Assembly (NCBI GenBank): GCA_016214035.1
Contig: JACRPF010000006.1
Span: 62,001-126,000, forward strand
Reading direction: 5' to 3'
From: Spirochaetota bacterium
GTDB taxonomy: Bacteria; Spirochaetota; Brachyspiria; Brachyspirales; JACRPF01
Length of the DNA stretch: 64,000 bases
Position numbers and translations under genes: made by a program. The notes beneath the pieces are model-generated. The model made no database searches and had not been told where the DNA came from. It saw only the letters and a program-made list of their open reading frames with translations. Numbering within the stretch: the stretch's first letter is position 1; each line of letters starts with the position of its first letter. Of the stretch, positions 42,087 to 50,699 are shown piece by piece.

Positions 42087-43502
42087 ATGATTCGGAAAAT
42101 ATTATCACTATCTGCTGCGGCCGCTGCTGCAGTTTTCGTCACCGGCTGCTTGGCCGATGTCGGTTTCAGAAACAATGCGGCTGACCCCGACGGCGTGTAT
42201 TATATCTTCGAAAAAAATTACCCGTGGATCGAGGGGAACAGCGGAACGACATTTAAGGTCACATTCAAATTCAAAAAGAACCCCGGGGCAACGTTCTATT
42301 GCGTAGTACTTCCCGAGGGTGCCGCTGAGCCATCGACAAATGAGGTTAAGGCGGGAACAGGCGCCGGCGGCGTTGTACCGTTCGCCAAGGGTTCATTTAT
42401 CGTTCCCCAAGATAAGGCGACCAATGAGACGAACGTCCTTATCAAGGGGATATCAAGCACAACTATATATTATGCATACTGTGTATCGGCGGTTGCGGAT
42501 AAATATGTTTCCAGCGTAAAAAAACTGCGCGTGAATTACACAACGATCGGTTGGGCGGGCAAAGATCAAACCAGCGGTTTCGGCGGCTGGTATACAAATG
42601 GAACACCCGGTGTATCTCCCTCATCAGGCAGTGGATTAACACAGTTCAACAATCCGCGCAGCGTTGCGCTGGACGCGCAGGGTAATATATATGTTTCAGA
42701 CAGCGGAAATAGCCGCATACAGAAATTCGATTCAAACTGGAACAGGATCACCAACTGGGGTTCAGGCGGTTCGGGTGATGCGAATTTCAACGAGCCATAC
42801 ATAGCCATAGACACTAACAATAATGTCATCTATGTAGCAGATCGAAATAATAATCGCGTAAAAAAATACACGAACGATGTGTATCTTGCCGGATGGTGGG
42901 GCATGGGCAGCGACGGCACGAATGGCTGGCATGATCCTGGAAGCGGCGCTACCGGTACTGCCAGTAATGAGCTCGGAATGATGAATAATCCATCTGCTAT
43001 TACAGTTGACTCGAAGGGCAATGTTTTTGTCGCCGACTACAACAACCACCGGGTACAGATGTTCGACTCAAACGGCGTGTATATTACTTACTACGGCGGA
43101 TATGGGGCTTTGGACGGCCAATTGAACGGACCGTTCGGCATTGCTCTTGACAATGAATTTCTCTATGTCACCGATTTAAACAACGATCGTCTGACAAAAT
43201 TCCGTATTGACACCGGCGCATTCGTATCAAAGATCGGCGGAGGTGAAAGTTCTGCGCTCGGTTTATTCAGAAATCCACGCGGTATTTTTATAGACGCCAC
43301 GGGGACGATCTATATTGCCGATTATGACAACCATCGCGTGCAGCTCTTTGCACCGAACAATAAGTTCAGGATGTCAATCGGTATCGGCGTGACTTCCGGT
43401 GGACAGGATGGCCAGTTCAAGAACCCCTGTGGTGTCGGCGTTTTTGGTGGATTAATATACGCGGTGGATTTGAACAATCATCGTATCCAGGTGTTCAAGT
43501 AA
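42087..43502 (+). CDS. NHL-repeat lipoprotein (beta-propeller)
   Basis: A 471-residue lipoprotein. Start ATG 42087 follows AAGGAG and begins a type II signal peptide (lipobox VTGC, Cys about residue 21). Residues about 30-150 look like an Ig/fibronectin-like domain. From about 170 on, NHL repeats are obvious: FNNPRSVALDAQGNIYVSDSGNSRIQKFD, MNNPSAITVDSKGNVFVADYNNHRVQMFD, LNGPFGIALDNEFLYVTDLNNDRLTKF, FRNPRGIFIDATGTIYIADYDNHRVQLF and FKNPCGVGVFGGLIYAVDLNNHRIQVF; one weaker copy completes a likely six-bladed propeller. Such propellers bind proteins or ligands; role unknown. It stops 8 nt before the convergent pseudouridine synthase gene, with no terminator seen. Confidence 0.9.
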   Translation: MIRKILSLSAAAAAAVFVTGCLADVGFRNNAADPDGVYYIFEKNYPWIEGNSGTTFKVTFKFKKNPGATFYCVVLPEGAAEPSTNEVKAGTGAGGVVPFAKGSFIVPQDKATNETNVLIKGISSTTIYYAYCVSAVADKYVSSVKKLRVNYTTIGWAGKDQTSGFGGWYTNGTPGVSPSSGSGLTQFNNPRSVALDAQGNIYVSDSGNSRIQKFDSNWNRITNWGSGGSGDANFNEPYIAIDTNNNVIYVADRNNNRVKKYTNDVYLAGWWGMGSDGTNGWHDPGSGATGTASNELGMMNNPSAITVDSKGNVFVADYNNHRVQMFDSNGVYITYYGGYGALDGQLNGPFGIALDNEFLYVTDLNNDRLTKFRIDTGAFVSKIGGGESSALGLFRNPRGIFIDATGTIYIADYDNHRVQLFAPNNKFRMSIGIGVTSGGQDGQFKNPCGVGVFGGLIYAVDLNNHRIQVFK

Positions 43503-43510
43503 TTCGCCGT

Positions 43511-44494
43511 TTACAGAAGTCCTTTTGCCTTAGCGAATTCGCGCATATCCTTCGGGAGCGGCGCCTTTATGACAAGCCGCTCTCCGGTTTTCGGATGTAT
43601 GAAACACAGCTTGAACGCGTGAAGCGCCTGACGCGGAAGATCGACTTCTCTGAGTACATTGTCCGAATTTCCTTCTTTTAAGAACATCTGAAATATCTCC
43701 GCACCTTTCGCGCCATACACTTTATCACCGACCACTGAAAGCCCCTCCTCGCGCAGATGCACGCGTATCTGATGTGTCCGCCCGGTGTGAATGCGGCAGA
43801 GGAGAAGCGCATACCCGTTCTTCTGCGCCACCAGCCTGAAATCGGTGCGCGAATATTTTCCTTCAGGGGTAAATGCCTGCATCATCCGGTACTGCGGGTC
43901 CTGCACGCGCCCGATGTTGCCGCGCACGATGAACGACTTCCGTTTCACCTCACCCTTGACAATCACCGCGTATATCTTGTGTATTTTCCCGGTGGCGATG
44001 ATATTCTGCATTAAACGCGCGCCCTGCTCCGTACGCGCCATAAGAACGATGCCGCTGGTCTCACGATCGATACGATTCACCAGACGCGGTGATAATTTCA
44101 GCTTTTTGCACATGATGCCGTAGAGCGTGTTATGATGATATTTCCCCGAGGGTATCACGGGCAGATCGGCCGGCTTGTTACAGGCGATGATATCGCCGTC
44201 ATCATAAAGAATACGCACGCGTTTATCCACCACGGGTTCGATGAGATCGTGTATCTGATAGACTACCCGGTCCCCTTTTTTCAGCCGCTGTCTGCTTTTC
44301 GGGATGATGCCGTTCAGGCGCACCACGCCCTGCTCGATGATGCTCTGCCATTCGGTGCGTGAATGATAGGTGAAACGCCTGCCGAGGTAATGATCGATCC
44401 GCTCACCGATACCGTCAAGATCGACGATGCTTTCATGGATTATCGGATTTTTGCGTCCGCCGCCGCTTTTGATATATTCAGTTTCATCGCTCAT
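43511..44494 (-). CDS. RluA-family 23S rRNA/tRNA pseudouridine synthase
   Basis: A 327-residue enzyme that isomerises uridine in RNA. An S4 RNA-binding domain (about 35-95: RIDHYLGRRFTYHSRTEWQSIIEQGVVRLNG) precedes the catalytic domain with the family motif in the form NRIDRETSGIVLMAR; the catalytic Asp is kept while the usual HRLD reads NRID. CRIHTGRTHQIRVHL is the second conserved block. It could be RluD, RluC or another RluA member. Start ATG 44494 is set by the promoter at 44501-44529; no Shine-Dalgarno is visible and the frame's earlier ATG lies upstream of that promoter's -10. Confidence 0.92.
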   Translation of the reverse strand: MSDETEYIKSGGGRKNPIIHESIVDLDGIGERIDHYLGRRFTYHSRTEWQSIIEQGVVRLNGIIPKSRQRLKKGDRVVYQIHDLIEPVVDKRVRILYDDGDIIACNKPADLPVIPSGKYHHNTLYGIMCKKLKLSPRLVNRIDRETSGIVLMARTEQGARLMQNIIATGKIHKIYAVIVKGEVKRKSFIVRGNIGRVQDPQYRMMQAFTPEGKYSRTDFRLVAQKNGYALLLCRIHTGRTHQIRVHLREEGLSVVGDKVYGAKGAEIFQMFLKEGNSDNVLREVDLPRQALHAFKLCFIHPKTGERLVIKAPLPKDMREFAKAKGLL

Positions 44495-44500
44495 GCATCG

Positions 44501-44529
44501 AGCATATGGTGAACGACATGCTTTGTCAA
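44501..44529 (-). promoter_or_regulatory. Consensus promoter, leaderless, for the pseudouridine synthase
   Basis: Minus-strand TTGACA (44524-44529), 17-nt spacer, TATGCT (44501-44506), then six bases to ATG 44494. There is no room for a ribosome binding site on the predicted transcript. Confidence 0.65.
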
Positions 44530-44701
44530 TGATCGACGTCACCGACGACCCGTGCGCGCTTCATGCTGGAAAAAACGACACCCGGATATATACTGCTGTT
44601 ACGACAGACGATAAAGAGCGTATAAGGATAAGTCCGTCTGCAATAGCATAAGGCAAACTGATGAAAAAAGCGTATACTGAATGATATTCCGGAGGTACCC
44701 C

Positions 44702-46732
44702 ATGCACCTGCGCACGTTGCTCGTTATGATCATGCTCGGTCTTCCACTCGCCGGTGAAAACGGGCTTATAGGCCGCTGGCAGTTCAACGACAGCGACGGA
44801 AAAACGGTGAAGGATGCTGTCGCGAACGGGAATGACGGCATCATCAGCGGCGGTAGAATTAAGGACGGATTTCTGCAACTTACCGGCAACGGTTACGTAA
44901 CAATTCATGAAAAAAACACAGATATAAAAAACGGAATGACGATCATTATATGGATCCGGCCTTTGTCAGTGGCAGGTCAGCGCATCATCGGGAAGCCGAA
45001 TCCCAAGCAGCCCACGTGGTCGACACCGATGCCGGGCATGTATTTATCCGACCGGGGCAGTGTTTTTTTCGGCATGTGGACGAAGGACGGCGGTAAATGC
45101 GTTATCGACGGAAACATACAGGTCCGTCAGAAAGCGTGGGTCTGCGTCACCGTCTCATGCGATGACGGCAGGGCGCAACTCTACATCAACGGAGTGGACG
45201 CAGGAAGCGCGCCGTATAAAGGGGCTATCGACATTCCTGATACGCCGCTCTATATCGGCCGGATAAAGGATAATGACAAATACTTCCGCGGCTCCGTCGG
45301 CGAAGTGCGCATGTATAATCGCGGCCTGCCGGAGGGCGACATCATGTCATATTACAACGCAGCGAAAGACGCCTACCCGAACGGGATAGCTGAACCTGAA
45401 CGCCGGAGCATTATGGTCTCGGTGAAACGCAGTCCGAAGGACGAATGGAAGGAATACAGAACCTATACGCTCGATCTCCTCGACGGCTACACACGCGGCG
45501 GAGACTCGGTTGCATACGACCGGTTTGGCGGGCTCGCCGCGAAAAAAGCCGATGCAACAGGGTTCTTTTATGCAAGGAAAAACGGCGACCGCTGGTGGCT
45601 CATTGATCCGGACGGAGGATATTTCTTTCACGCGGGCGTCGTATCGGTGGGTTCCGGCGGCGGTCCTACGGTGAAGGCGAATTTCCCGAAGCGTTTCTCG
45701 TCGAAGGGTGACTGGGCCGATCAGACGGCGGCATTGCTCAAGGAGAACGGATTCAACGGCGCCGGCGCCTGGTCGGACGCGGAGGCGCTCCGCGATGCGA
45801 AGACGAAGATCGTCTATACCATCATCAAGAACTTCATGGTGGATTTCGCCAAAACGAAAAAGCTCAACGCGCCCGGCGTGGGCCATTCCGGTTTCGTCAA
45901 GGACTGCATCCCGGTATTCGATCCGGATTTCGAGACGTTCTGCGACAATTACGCCAAGGTACTTGCCGCCACGAAGGATGAACCGTATCTGCTCGGTATC
46001 TTCTCGGACAATGAGCTCCTCACACCCGAGATAACGAAGTATCTCACGCTCGACCCGAATGATCCCGCGCAGAAGCCGAACTATGATGCCGCGAAACAAT
46101 GGCTCGCCGAACGGACCGGCAAAGCAAATCCCGGCAAGGGCGACATCAACGATGATATACGGAAGGAGTTCATGGGTTTTGCGTTCGGAAAATACTACCG
46201 TACGGTTTCCAAAGCCATTAAAAAATATGACCCCAATCACATCTACCTCGGCTCGAGGCTGCACTCGTCGGAAAAGAACAGCCCGTTCGTCTGGAAGGAA
46301 GCCGGAAAATATGTGGACGTGGTGGCCGTCAATTACTACGGCGTCTGGGGACCGGACCTCGATCAGGTTCGCGACTGGCATGACTGGAGCGGAAAGCCCA
46401 TCATCATCAGCGAGTGGTATGCGAAGGGCGACGACATGGGATTCCCGAACACCACCGGCGCGGGATGGCTCGTGAAGACGCAGACCGACCGCGGACTGTA
46501 CTATCAGCACTACCTACTGGGGCTTCTCGAATCGAAAACCTGTGTGGGCTCGCACTGGTTCAAGTATATGGATAACGACACGAACGACATGAACGCCGAA
46601 CCGTCGAACCGCGACTCGAACAAGGGCATTGTACAGGTGACCTTTGAGCCGTATACGACAGTGCTTGACAGGATGCGCGAACTCAACCGCGAGATTTATC
46701 CGCTCATCGATTTCTTCGACAGAAAAAAATGA
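44702..46732 (+). CDS. Secreted LamG + agarase-like glycoside hydrolase (paralogue 1)
   Basis: A 676-residue secreted enzyme. Start ATG 44702 follows GGAGG and begins a signal peptide (MHLRTLLVMIMLGLPLAGE). Residues about 22-215 are a LamG/concanavalin-like domain (GRWQFNDSDGKTVKDAVANGNDG...GRIKDNDKYFRGSVGEVRMYNRGL). Residues about 270-676 form a TIM-barrel hydrolase with acid/base candidate E438 (GIFSDNEL) and nucleophile candidate E571 (IISEWYAKG), plus NYYGVWGPDLDQVRDWHDWSGKP and SHWFKYMDND. The pattern recalls agarases of the GH50 kind in clan GH-A; the exact family needs a search. A close paralogue follows 35 nt downstream. First of five collinear genes. Confidence 0.82.
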   Translation: MHLRTLLVMIMLGLPLAGENGLIGRWQFNDSDGKTVKDAVANGNDGIISGGRIKDGFLQLTGNGYVTIHEKNTDIKNGMTIIIWIRPLSVAGQRIIGKPNPKQPTWSTPMPGMYLSDRGSVFFGMWTKDGGKCVIDGNIQVRQKAWVCVTVSCDDGRAQLYINGVDAGSAPYKGAIDIPDTPLYIGRIKDNDKYFRGSVGEVRMYNRGLPEGDIMSYYNAAKDAYPNGIAEPERRSIMVSVKRSPKDEWKEYRTYTLDLLDGYTRGGDSVAYDRFGGLAAKKADATGFFYARKNGDRWWLIDPDGGYFFHAGVVSVGSGGGPTVKANFPKRFSSKGDWADQTAALLKENGFNGAGAWSDAEALRDAKTKIVYTIIKNFMVDFAKTKKLNAPGVGHSGFVKDCIPVFDPDFETFCDNYAKVLAATKDEPYLLGIFSDNELLTPEITKYLTLDPNDPAQKPNYDAAKQWLAERTGKANPGKGDINDDIRKEFMGFAFGKYYRTVSKAIKKYDPNHIYLGSRLHSSEKNSPFVWKEAGKYVDVVAVNYYGVWGPDLDQVRDWHDWSGKPIIISEWYAKGDDMGFPNTTGAGWLVKTQTDRGLYYQHYLLGLLESKTCVGSHWFKYMDNDTNDMNAEPSNRDSNKGIVQVTFEPYTTVLDRMRELNREIYPLIDFFDRKK

Positions 46733-46767
46733 GCCGCGTCCTTACATTCTCTAGCGCAGGAGATCAT

Positions 46768-48849
46768 ATGAAACGAACGCTTGTGTATCCGCTGCTGCTG
46801 TCACTGCTTGGTTTTTCACCGCTTACGGCAGCATCACTCACCGACGGACTTGTCGGTCATTGGCAGTTTACCGGCAGCGACGGAAAAACGGTACGAGATC
46901 TTTCACCAAAAGGGAACAGCGGCATTATCACCGCCGGCGAGATACAGCAGGAAAATGCGGCATCATCGCTTGAGTTCAACGGCATGGATACGATGGTGAC
47001 CATCGAGGAACGCACGCCGTTTGCGCTTGCAGATAACGTGACAACCGCCGTCTGGGTGAAGCCGTTCGAGATGAAAAAGTTCTCGCTCATCTTCGGCCGG
47101 CCGCACACGAACGGCGGGTGGTCTACTCCGATGTTCGGCATGTACTTTGACAGTAAAAAGGCGTATTTCGGCACATGGAACGGAAAGGGAGAGAAGGTGC
47201 TTCTCAACAGCGGAGACGAGTTGGAAATAAAAACCTGGGTGCATCTTGCGGCTGCTTACGACGGCTCGAAAGCGGTCTTCTACGTCAACGGAGAGAAAAA
47301 ATCCGAGATGCCCCATTCGGGCGCAATCGGGTCAAACGGCATGCCGTTCTATATCGGACAGCCGCCATGGCGCACGAGTCAGCCGATACGGGCGCGCGTG
47401 GGTGAGCTCAGACTGTATAATCGCGCGCTCTCAGCTGCGGAAATCCGCTCGCTGTTTCAGGCGACTAAAAACGGTTATGATATCACCAAACCCGTACAAA
47501 AAAAGAATTTCAACGACGGCACGGTAATCGTCGAATCCCCGGGAAACACCACGAACGGAATCTGGCAGCGACGTGAAACGAGAACACTCGAGCTGCTTGA
47601 AGGATATGCGGCGAAAGCAGACACAGTTCATGTAAACAAATACGGCGGCTGGACAGACCGTCCGAAAGAAGCGGCGACGGGATTTTTCTATACGAAAAAT
47701 ATAGGCGGTCGCTGGTGGATGTTCGACCCTGACGGATACCGGTTCATACACATCGGCATGAACCAGACGGGACCGGTAAAATCCGCTGAAGCGGCGCTTA
47801 AGACTAAGTTCGGCACAAAGGAAAAATGGGCTGAGGAGACATCGCGTATTTTCTTCGAGAACGGCTTCAACGGGAAAGGCAGCGGCAGCATGAATGAGAT
47901 ACCGCTGTCACGCGCGGTGTCGCGGCCGCTCGCATACACCTGGCTCATGGGATTCATGTCATCGTTCGGTTACAAGAAAAAGCTCACCTACCCAACCGCG
48001 GGACACACCGGATTTTCCAATGACTGCATCCCGGTATTCCATCCGGACTTCGAGGCGCACTGCAATGAATATGCAAAAAGCGTCACCAACTTCGTAAACG
48101 ACCCGTATCTGCTCGGTATATTTTCCGACAACGAACTTCAATGCTCCATTGATCTGCTCGACCGGCATCTCTCGCTCGATGTGAACAACCCGAATCTCAA
48201 ACATGGATACGACGCGGCTGTTGCCTGGCTGAAGGACCGTCTGGGACACACTGACCTGAGCAGATGCACACGGCGGGACCGCATGGAATTCATCACCTTC
48301 GTCTTCGAACGATACTACCGCATCGTTTCGGCAGCATTGAGAAAGTACGACACCAACCATCTCTATATCGGTTCGCGCATCTGTTACAGCACGCAGTTCG
48401 ACAATCCGTTCTTCATGAAAATGACCGCGAAGTACGTCGATGTGATCTCGATCAATTACTACGGCGTCTGGGGACCGGACCTCGACCAGGTGGCACGCTG
48501 GCACGAGTGGAGCGGTAAACCGGTCATCATCACCGAGTGGTACGCGAAGGCTGAGGACACGGGACTTGCGAACACGCACGGCGCCGGATGGCTCGTGCAC
48601 ACACAGAAGGACCGCGCGGCGTACTATCAGCACTATGTGATGGGGCTCCTTGAATCGAAGACCTGCGTTGGCTGGCACTGGTTCAAGTACCAGGACGATC
48701 CCCTGGAATCGACAGCGCTCGATGCCGCGGGCGGCGCCAACAAAGGAATGTTCGACGGGAAGTACGAACCGTATCAGCCGCTGCTCGACTGGGCGCGTGC
48801 GGTGAATCGCGAGGCATATCCGCTTACGGAGTTCTTTGATGCACGATAA
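46768..48849 (+). CDS. Secreted LamG + agarase-like glycoside hydrolase (paralogue 2)
   Basis: A 693-residue secreted enzyme with the same layout as its upstream neighbour: signal peptide (MKRTLVYPLLLSLLGFSPLTAA), LamG domain (about 25-220) and TIM-barrel domain with candidate catalytic residues E456 (GIFSDNEL) and E590 (IITEWYAKA). Shared blocks such as INYYGVWGPDLDQVARWHEWSGKP and LLESKTCVGWHWFKYQDD show recent tandem duplication. The two differ in loops, for example SMNEIPLSRAVSR replacing AWSDAEALRDA, so substrate or bond choice may differ. Start ATG 46768 follows AGGAG; the upstream gene ends 35 nt earlier. Confidence 0.82.
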   Translation: MKRTLVYPLLLSLLGFSPLTAASLTDGLVGHWQFTGSDGKTVRDLSPKGNSGIITAGEIQQENAASSLEFNGMDTMVTIEERTPFALADNVTTAVWVKPFEMKKFSLIFGRPHTNGGWSTPMFGMYFDSKKAYFGTWNGKGEKVLLNSGDELEIKTWVHLAAAYDGSKAVFYVNGEKKSEMPHSGAIGSNGMPFYIGQPPWRTSQPIRARVGELRLYNRALSAAEIRSLFQATKNGYDITKPVQKKNFNDGTVIVESPGNTTNGIWQRRETRTLELLEGYAAKADTVHVNKYGGWTDRPKEAATGFFYTKNIGGRWWMFDPDGYRFIHIGMNQTGPVKSAEAALKTKFGTKEKWAEETSRIFFENGFNGKGSGSMNEIPLSRAVSRPLAYTWLMGFMSSFGYKKKLTYPTAGHTGFSNDCIPVFHPDFEAHCNEYAKSVTNFVNDPYLLGIFSDNELQCSIDLLDRHLSLDVNNPNLKHGYDAAVAWLKDRLGHTDLSRCTRRDRMEFITFVFERYYRIVSAALRKYDTNHLYIGSRICYSTQFDNPFFMKMTAKYVDVISINYYGVWGPDLDQVARWHEWSGKPVIITEWYAKAEDTGLANTHGAGWLVHTQKDRAAYYQHYVMGLLESKTCVGWHWFKYQDDPLESTALDAAGGANKGMFDGKYEPYQPLLDWARAVNREAYPLTEFFDAR

Positions 48850-48876
48850 AAAACATCACGCCGGGGAAGCATCATT

Positions 48877-50625
48877 ATGAAACCGATGCATGCGGTATTT
48901 CAGGCAATCATGCTCATGATCTTCACCGGCGCGATCTTCGCCGCAGATATCGCTCCGGGAATATCGATTGCCGACAACGGCATCATCACGCTCGGCGGAG
49001 TATCGATATTCGCCGTGGTGAGCGAAACGGGAACCGCGCCGACGTTTCAGGCGGACTCGTCGATTGCGCCGGGTCCGGGATTCCCCGCAGCACGTGACGG
49101 TGAAATCGAACTGCGCGGCACTTTCACCGTATCAAAATCGAAACAAAAATTGAGCTTCTCCGAGACGGTGACCAAGAAAGCTGATGGTATTATACTAACC
49201 TACCGCATCGAACAGGTGCCGGCGGAATTTACCGATGTGCGCCTCGCGTTCAGGATGCCGCTGTCATCGGCGGGAAGACCGGTTATAGCCGACGGCAAAC
49301 AGGTGCTGCTTCCACGCGAAGCGAAAGAGTTTCAGATCATGCCTGACACGTCGCTTACGGAGCTCATCCTTCCCGCTGCAGGCGGCAGCGTCCGCGTTAC
49401 CGGGCCGTTCATCGCGTTCATGCATGACCGGCGGAAGACGAAGAACGACTGGTTCGAGGCACGCGCGAAGTTCACCCGCGACGGTACCGCGGCAGCGCTC
49501 ACCGTGACCGTGAATATGATCAATGACACGAACAGCAAAGGAGCTGCTATGAACGACAACAATTACATGGTGGAAGCTACCGCTGCGGTCGGCGACAAAA
49601 AGAAGACCGGTGATAAGAAATACATGCCGCCGCTTGCGGGTAAGAACATCACCGTGAGCGAAAAGAACATGTACTCGCCGGGACGCGACCTCGTATATTA
49701 CGAATCGTCGCGAACGCCGGGGCTCGAGCTCGCGATGCTTGTCACGAAACCGGAGAAGCCGTCTCCCCTTCTCGCCACGACGCACGGCTGGCATATGGAC
49801 ATCGGCGGATTTTCATATCTCGACAAACCGGCCGGCGCATATTTCCGCGTGACGGTCGACATGCGCGGGCGCAAATATTCGCAGGGAAAACAGGACTGCA
49901 ACGGCTATGAACTTCACGATGTCTACGACGCCATCAATTATGCGAAGATACTGTACCGCGAGTACATCACCAATCCCGATGTCATCTACTTCGATGCGGG
50001 AAGCGGCGGCGGCGGGAACGCTTACGGCATCATCGGCAAATTCCCTGACCTCTTTGCGGCCTGCACGGCGCTCTGCGGCATCTCCGATTACGCGTTCTGG
50101 TATTCCAACGACACAAAGGGCGAATTCCGTGACGAGATGGACCCGTGGATAGGCGGTTCTCCCGACGCTAAACCGATGGCGTACCGTTCACGGAGCGGAC
50201 TTACCATGGTCGAGAACCTCATCACACCGCTCTATATCGCGCACGGTGACACGGACCCTCGTGTAACAGTTGACCATGCACGACGGTATGTTGCACGCGC
50301 GAAAGAACTCGGCAAGGAATCACTTGTGACATATTATGAACTTCCCGGCGTAGGCGATGCCGACCACTTCGGCAAGGCCACCAAGGAACAGCGCGATGCC
50401 ATCGGCCGCGGGAGCGAAGAAAATCGGCAGAAGCACCGGACGACGGTCATCATCCCGCGCAAAGGCAGGATGATCGTGTGCGGTTATCTTGTCACCAAAC
50501 AGTTCGCCGTATATCTCGACTCTGTTGACAAAGTGGCGGTGCTTGATTACGACATCGACGCGGATTTATTTACCGTCACCTGCGATGTGCCGTGTACGCA
50601 TGAGATCAAAAAGTTCTTCAAATAG
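48877..50625 (+). CDS. Secreted alpha/beta hydrolase (esterase or peptidase-like)
   Basis: A 582-residue protein with a signal peptide (MKPMHAVFQAIMLMIFTGAIFA). Residues about 25-270 are strand-rich and unassigned. The C-terminal about 290 residues look like an alpha/beta-hydrolase of the prolyl-oligopeptidase or acetylxylan-esterase kind, with candidate triad S376 (DAGSGGGG), D460 (HGDTDPRV) and H497 (DADHFG). The nucleophile elbow is unusual: the residue two before Ser is Ala, not Gly. Family members deacylate polysaccharides or cleave small peptides. In this operon a role in removing ester groups from a polysaccharide is plausible but unproven. It follows the second glycosidase by 27 nt. 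Confidence 0.72.
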   Translation: MKPMHAVFQAIMLMIFTGAIFAADIAPGISIADNGIITLGGVSIFAVVSETGTAPTFQADSSIAPGPGFPAARDGEIELRGTFTVSKSKQKLSFSETVTKKADGIILTYRIEQVPAEFTDVRLAFRMPLSSAGRPVIADGKQVLLPREAKEFQIMPDTSLTELILPAAGGSVRVTGPFIAFMHDRRKTKNDWFEARAKFTRDGTAAALTVTVNMINDTNSKGAAMNDNNYMVEATAAVGDKKKTGDKKYMPPLAGKNITVSEKNMYSPGRDLVYYESSRTPGLELAMLVTKPEKPSPLLATTHGWHMDIGGFSYLDKPAGAYFRVTVDMRGRKYSQGKQDCNGYELHDVYDAINYAKILYREYITNPDVIYFDAGSGGGGNAYGIIGKFPDLFAACTALCGISDYAFWYSNDTKGEFRDEMDPWIGGSPDAKPMAYRSRSGLTMVENLITPLYIAHGDTDPRVTVDHARRYVARAKELGKESLVTYYELPGVGDADHFGKATKEQRDAIGRGSEENRQKHRTTVIIPRKGRMIVCGYLVTKQFAVYLDSVDKVAVLDYDIDADLFTVTCDVPCTHEIKKFFK

Positions 50626-50699
50626 GAATAAGAACATACGCCGCCCGTTTCGACGCGACTGCCGTCCGATATCGCTGACTGTAACATCAGGAGATTCAC

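Noticed and set aside
45347-46510. A 387-codon antisense open frame (and its counterpart at 47959-48678)
   Set aside because: Both are antisense shadows of the paralogous glycosidase genes and exist in both copies only because those genes are similar.
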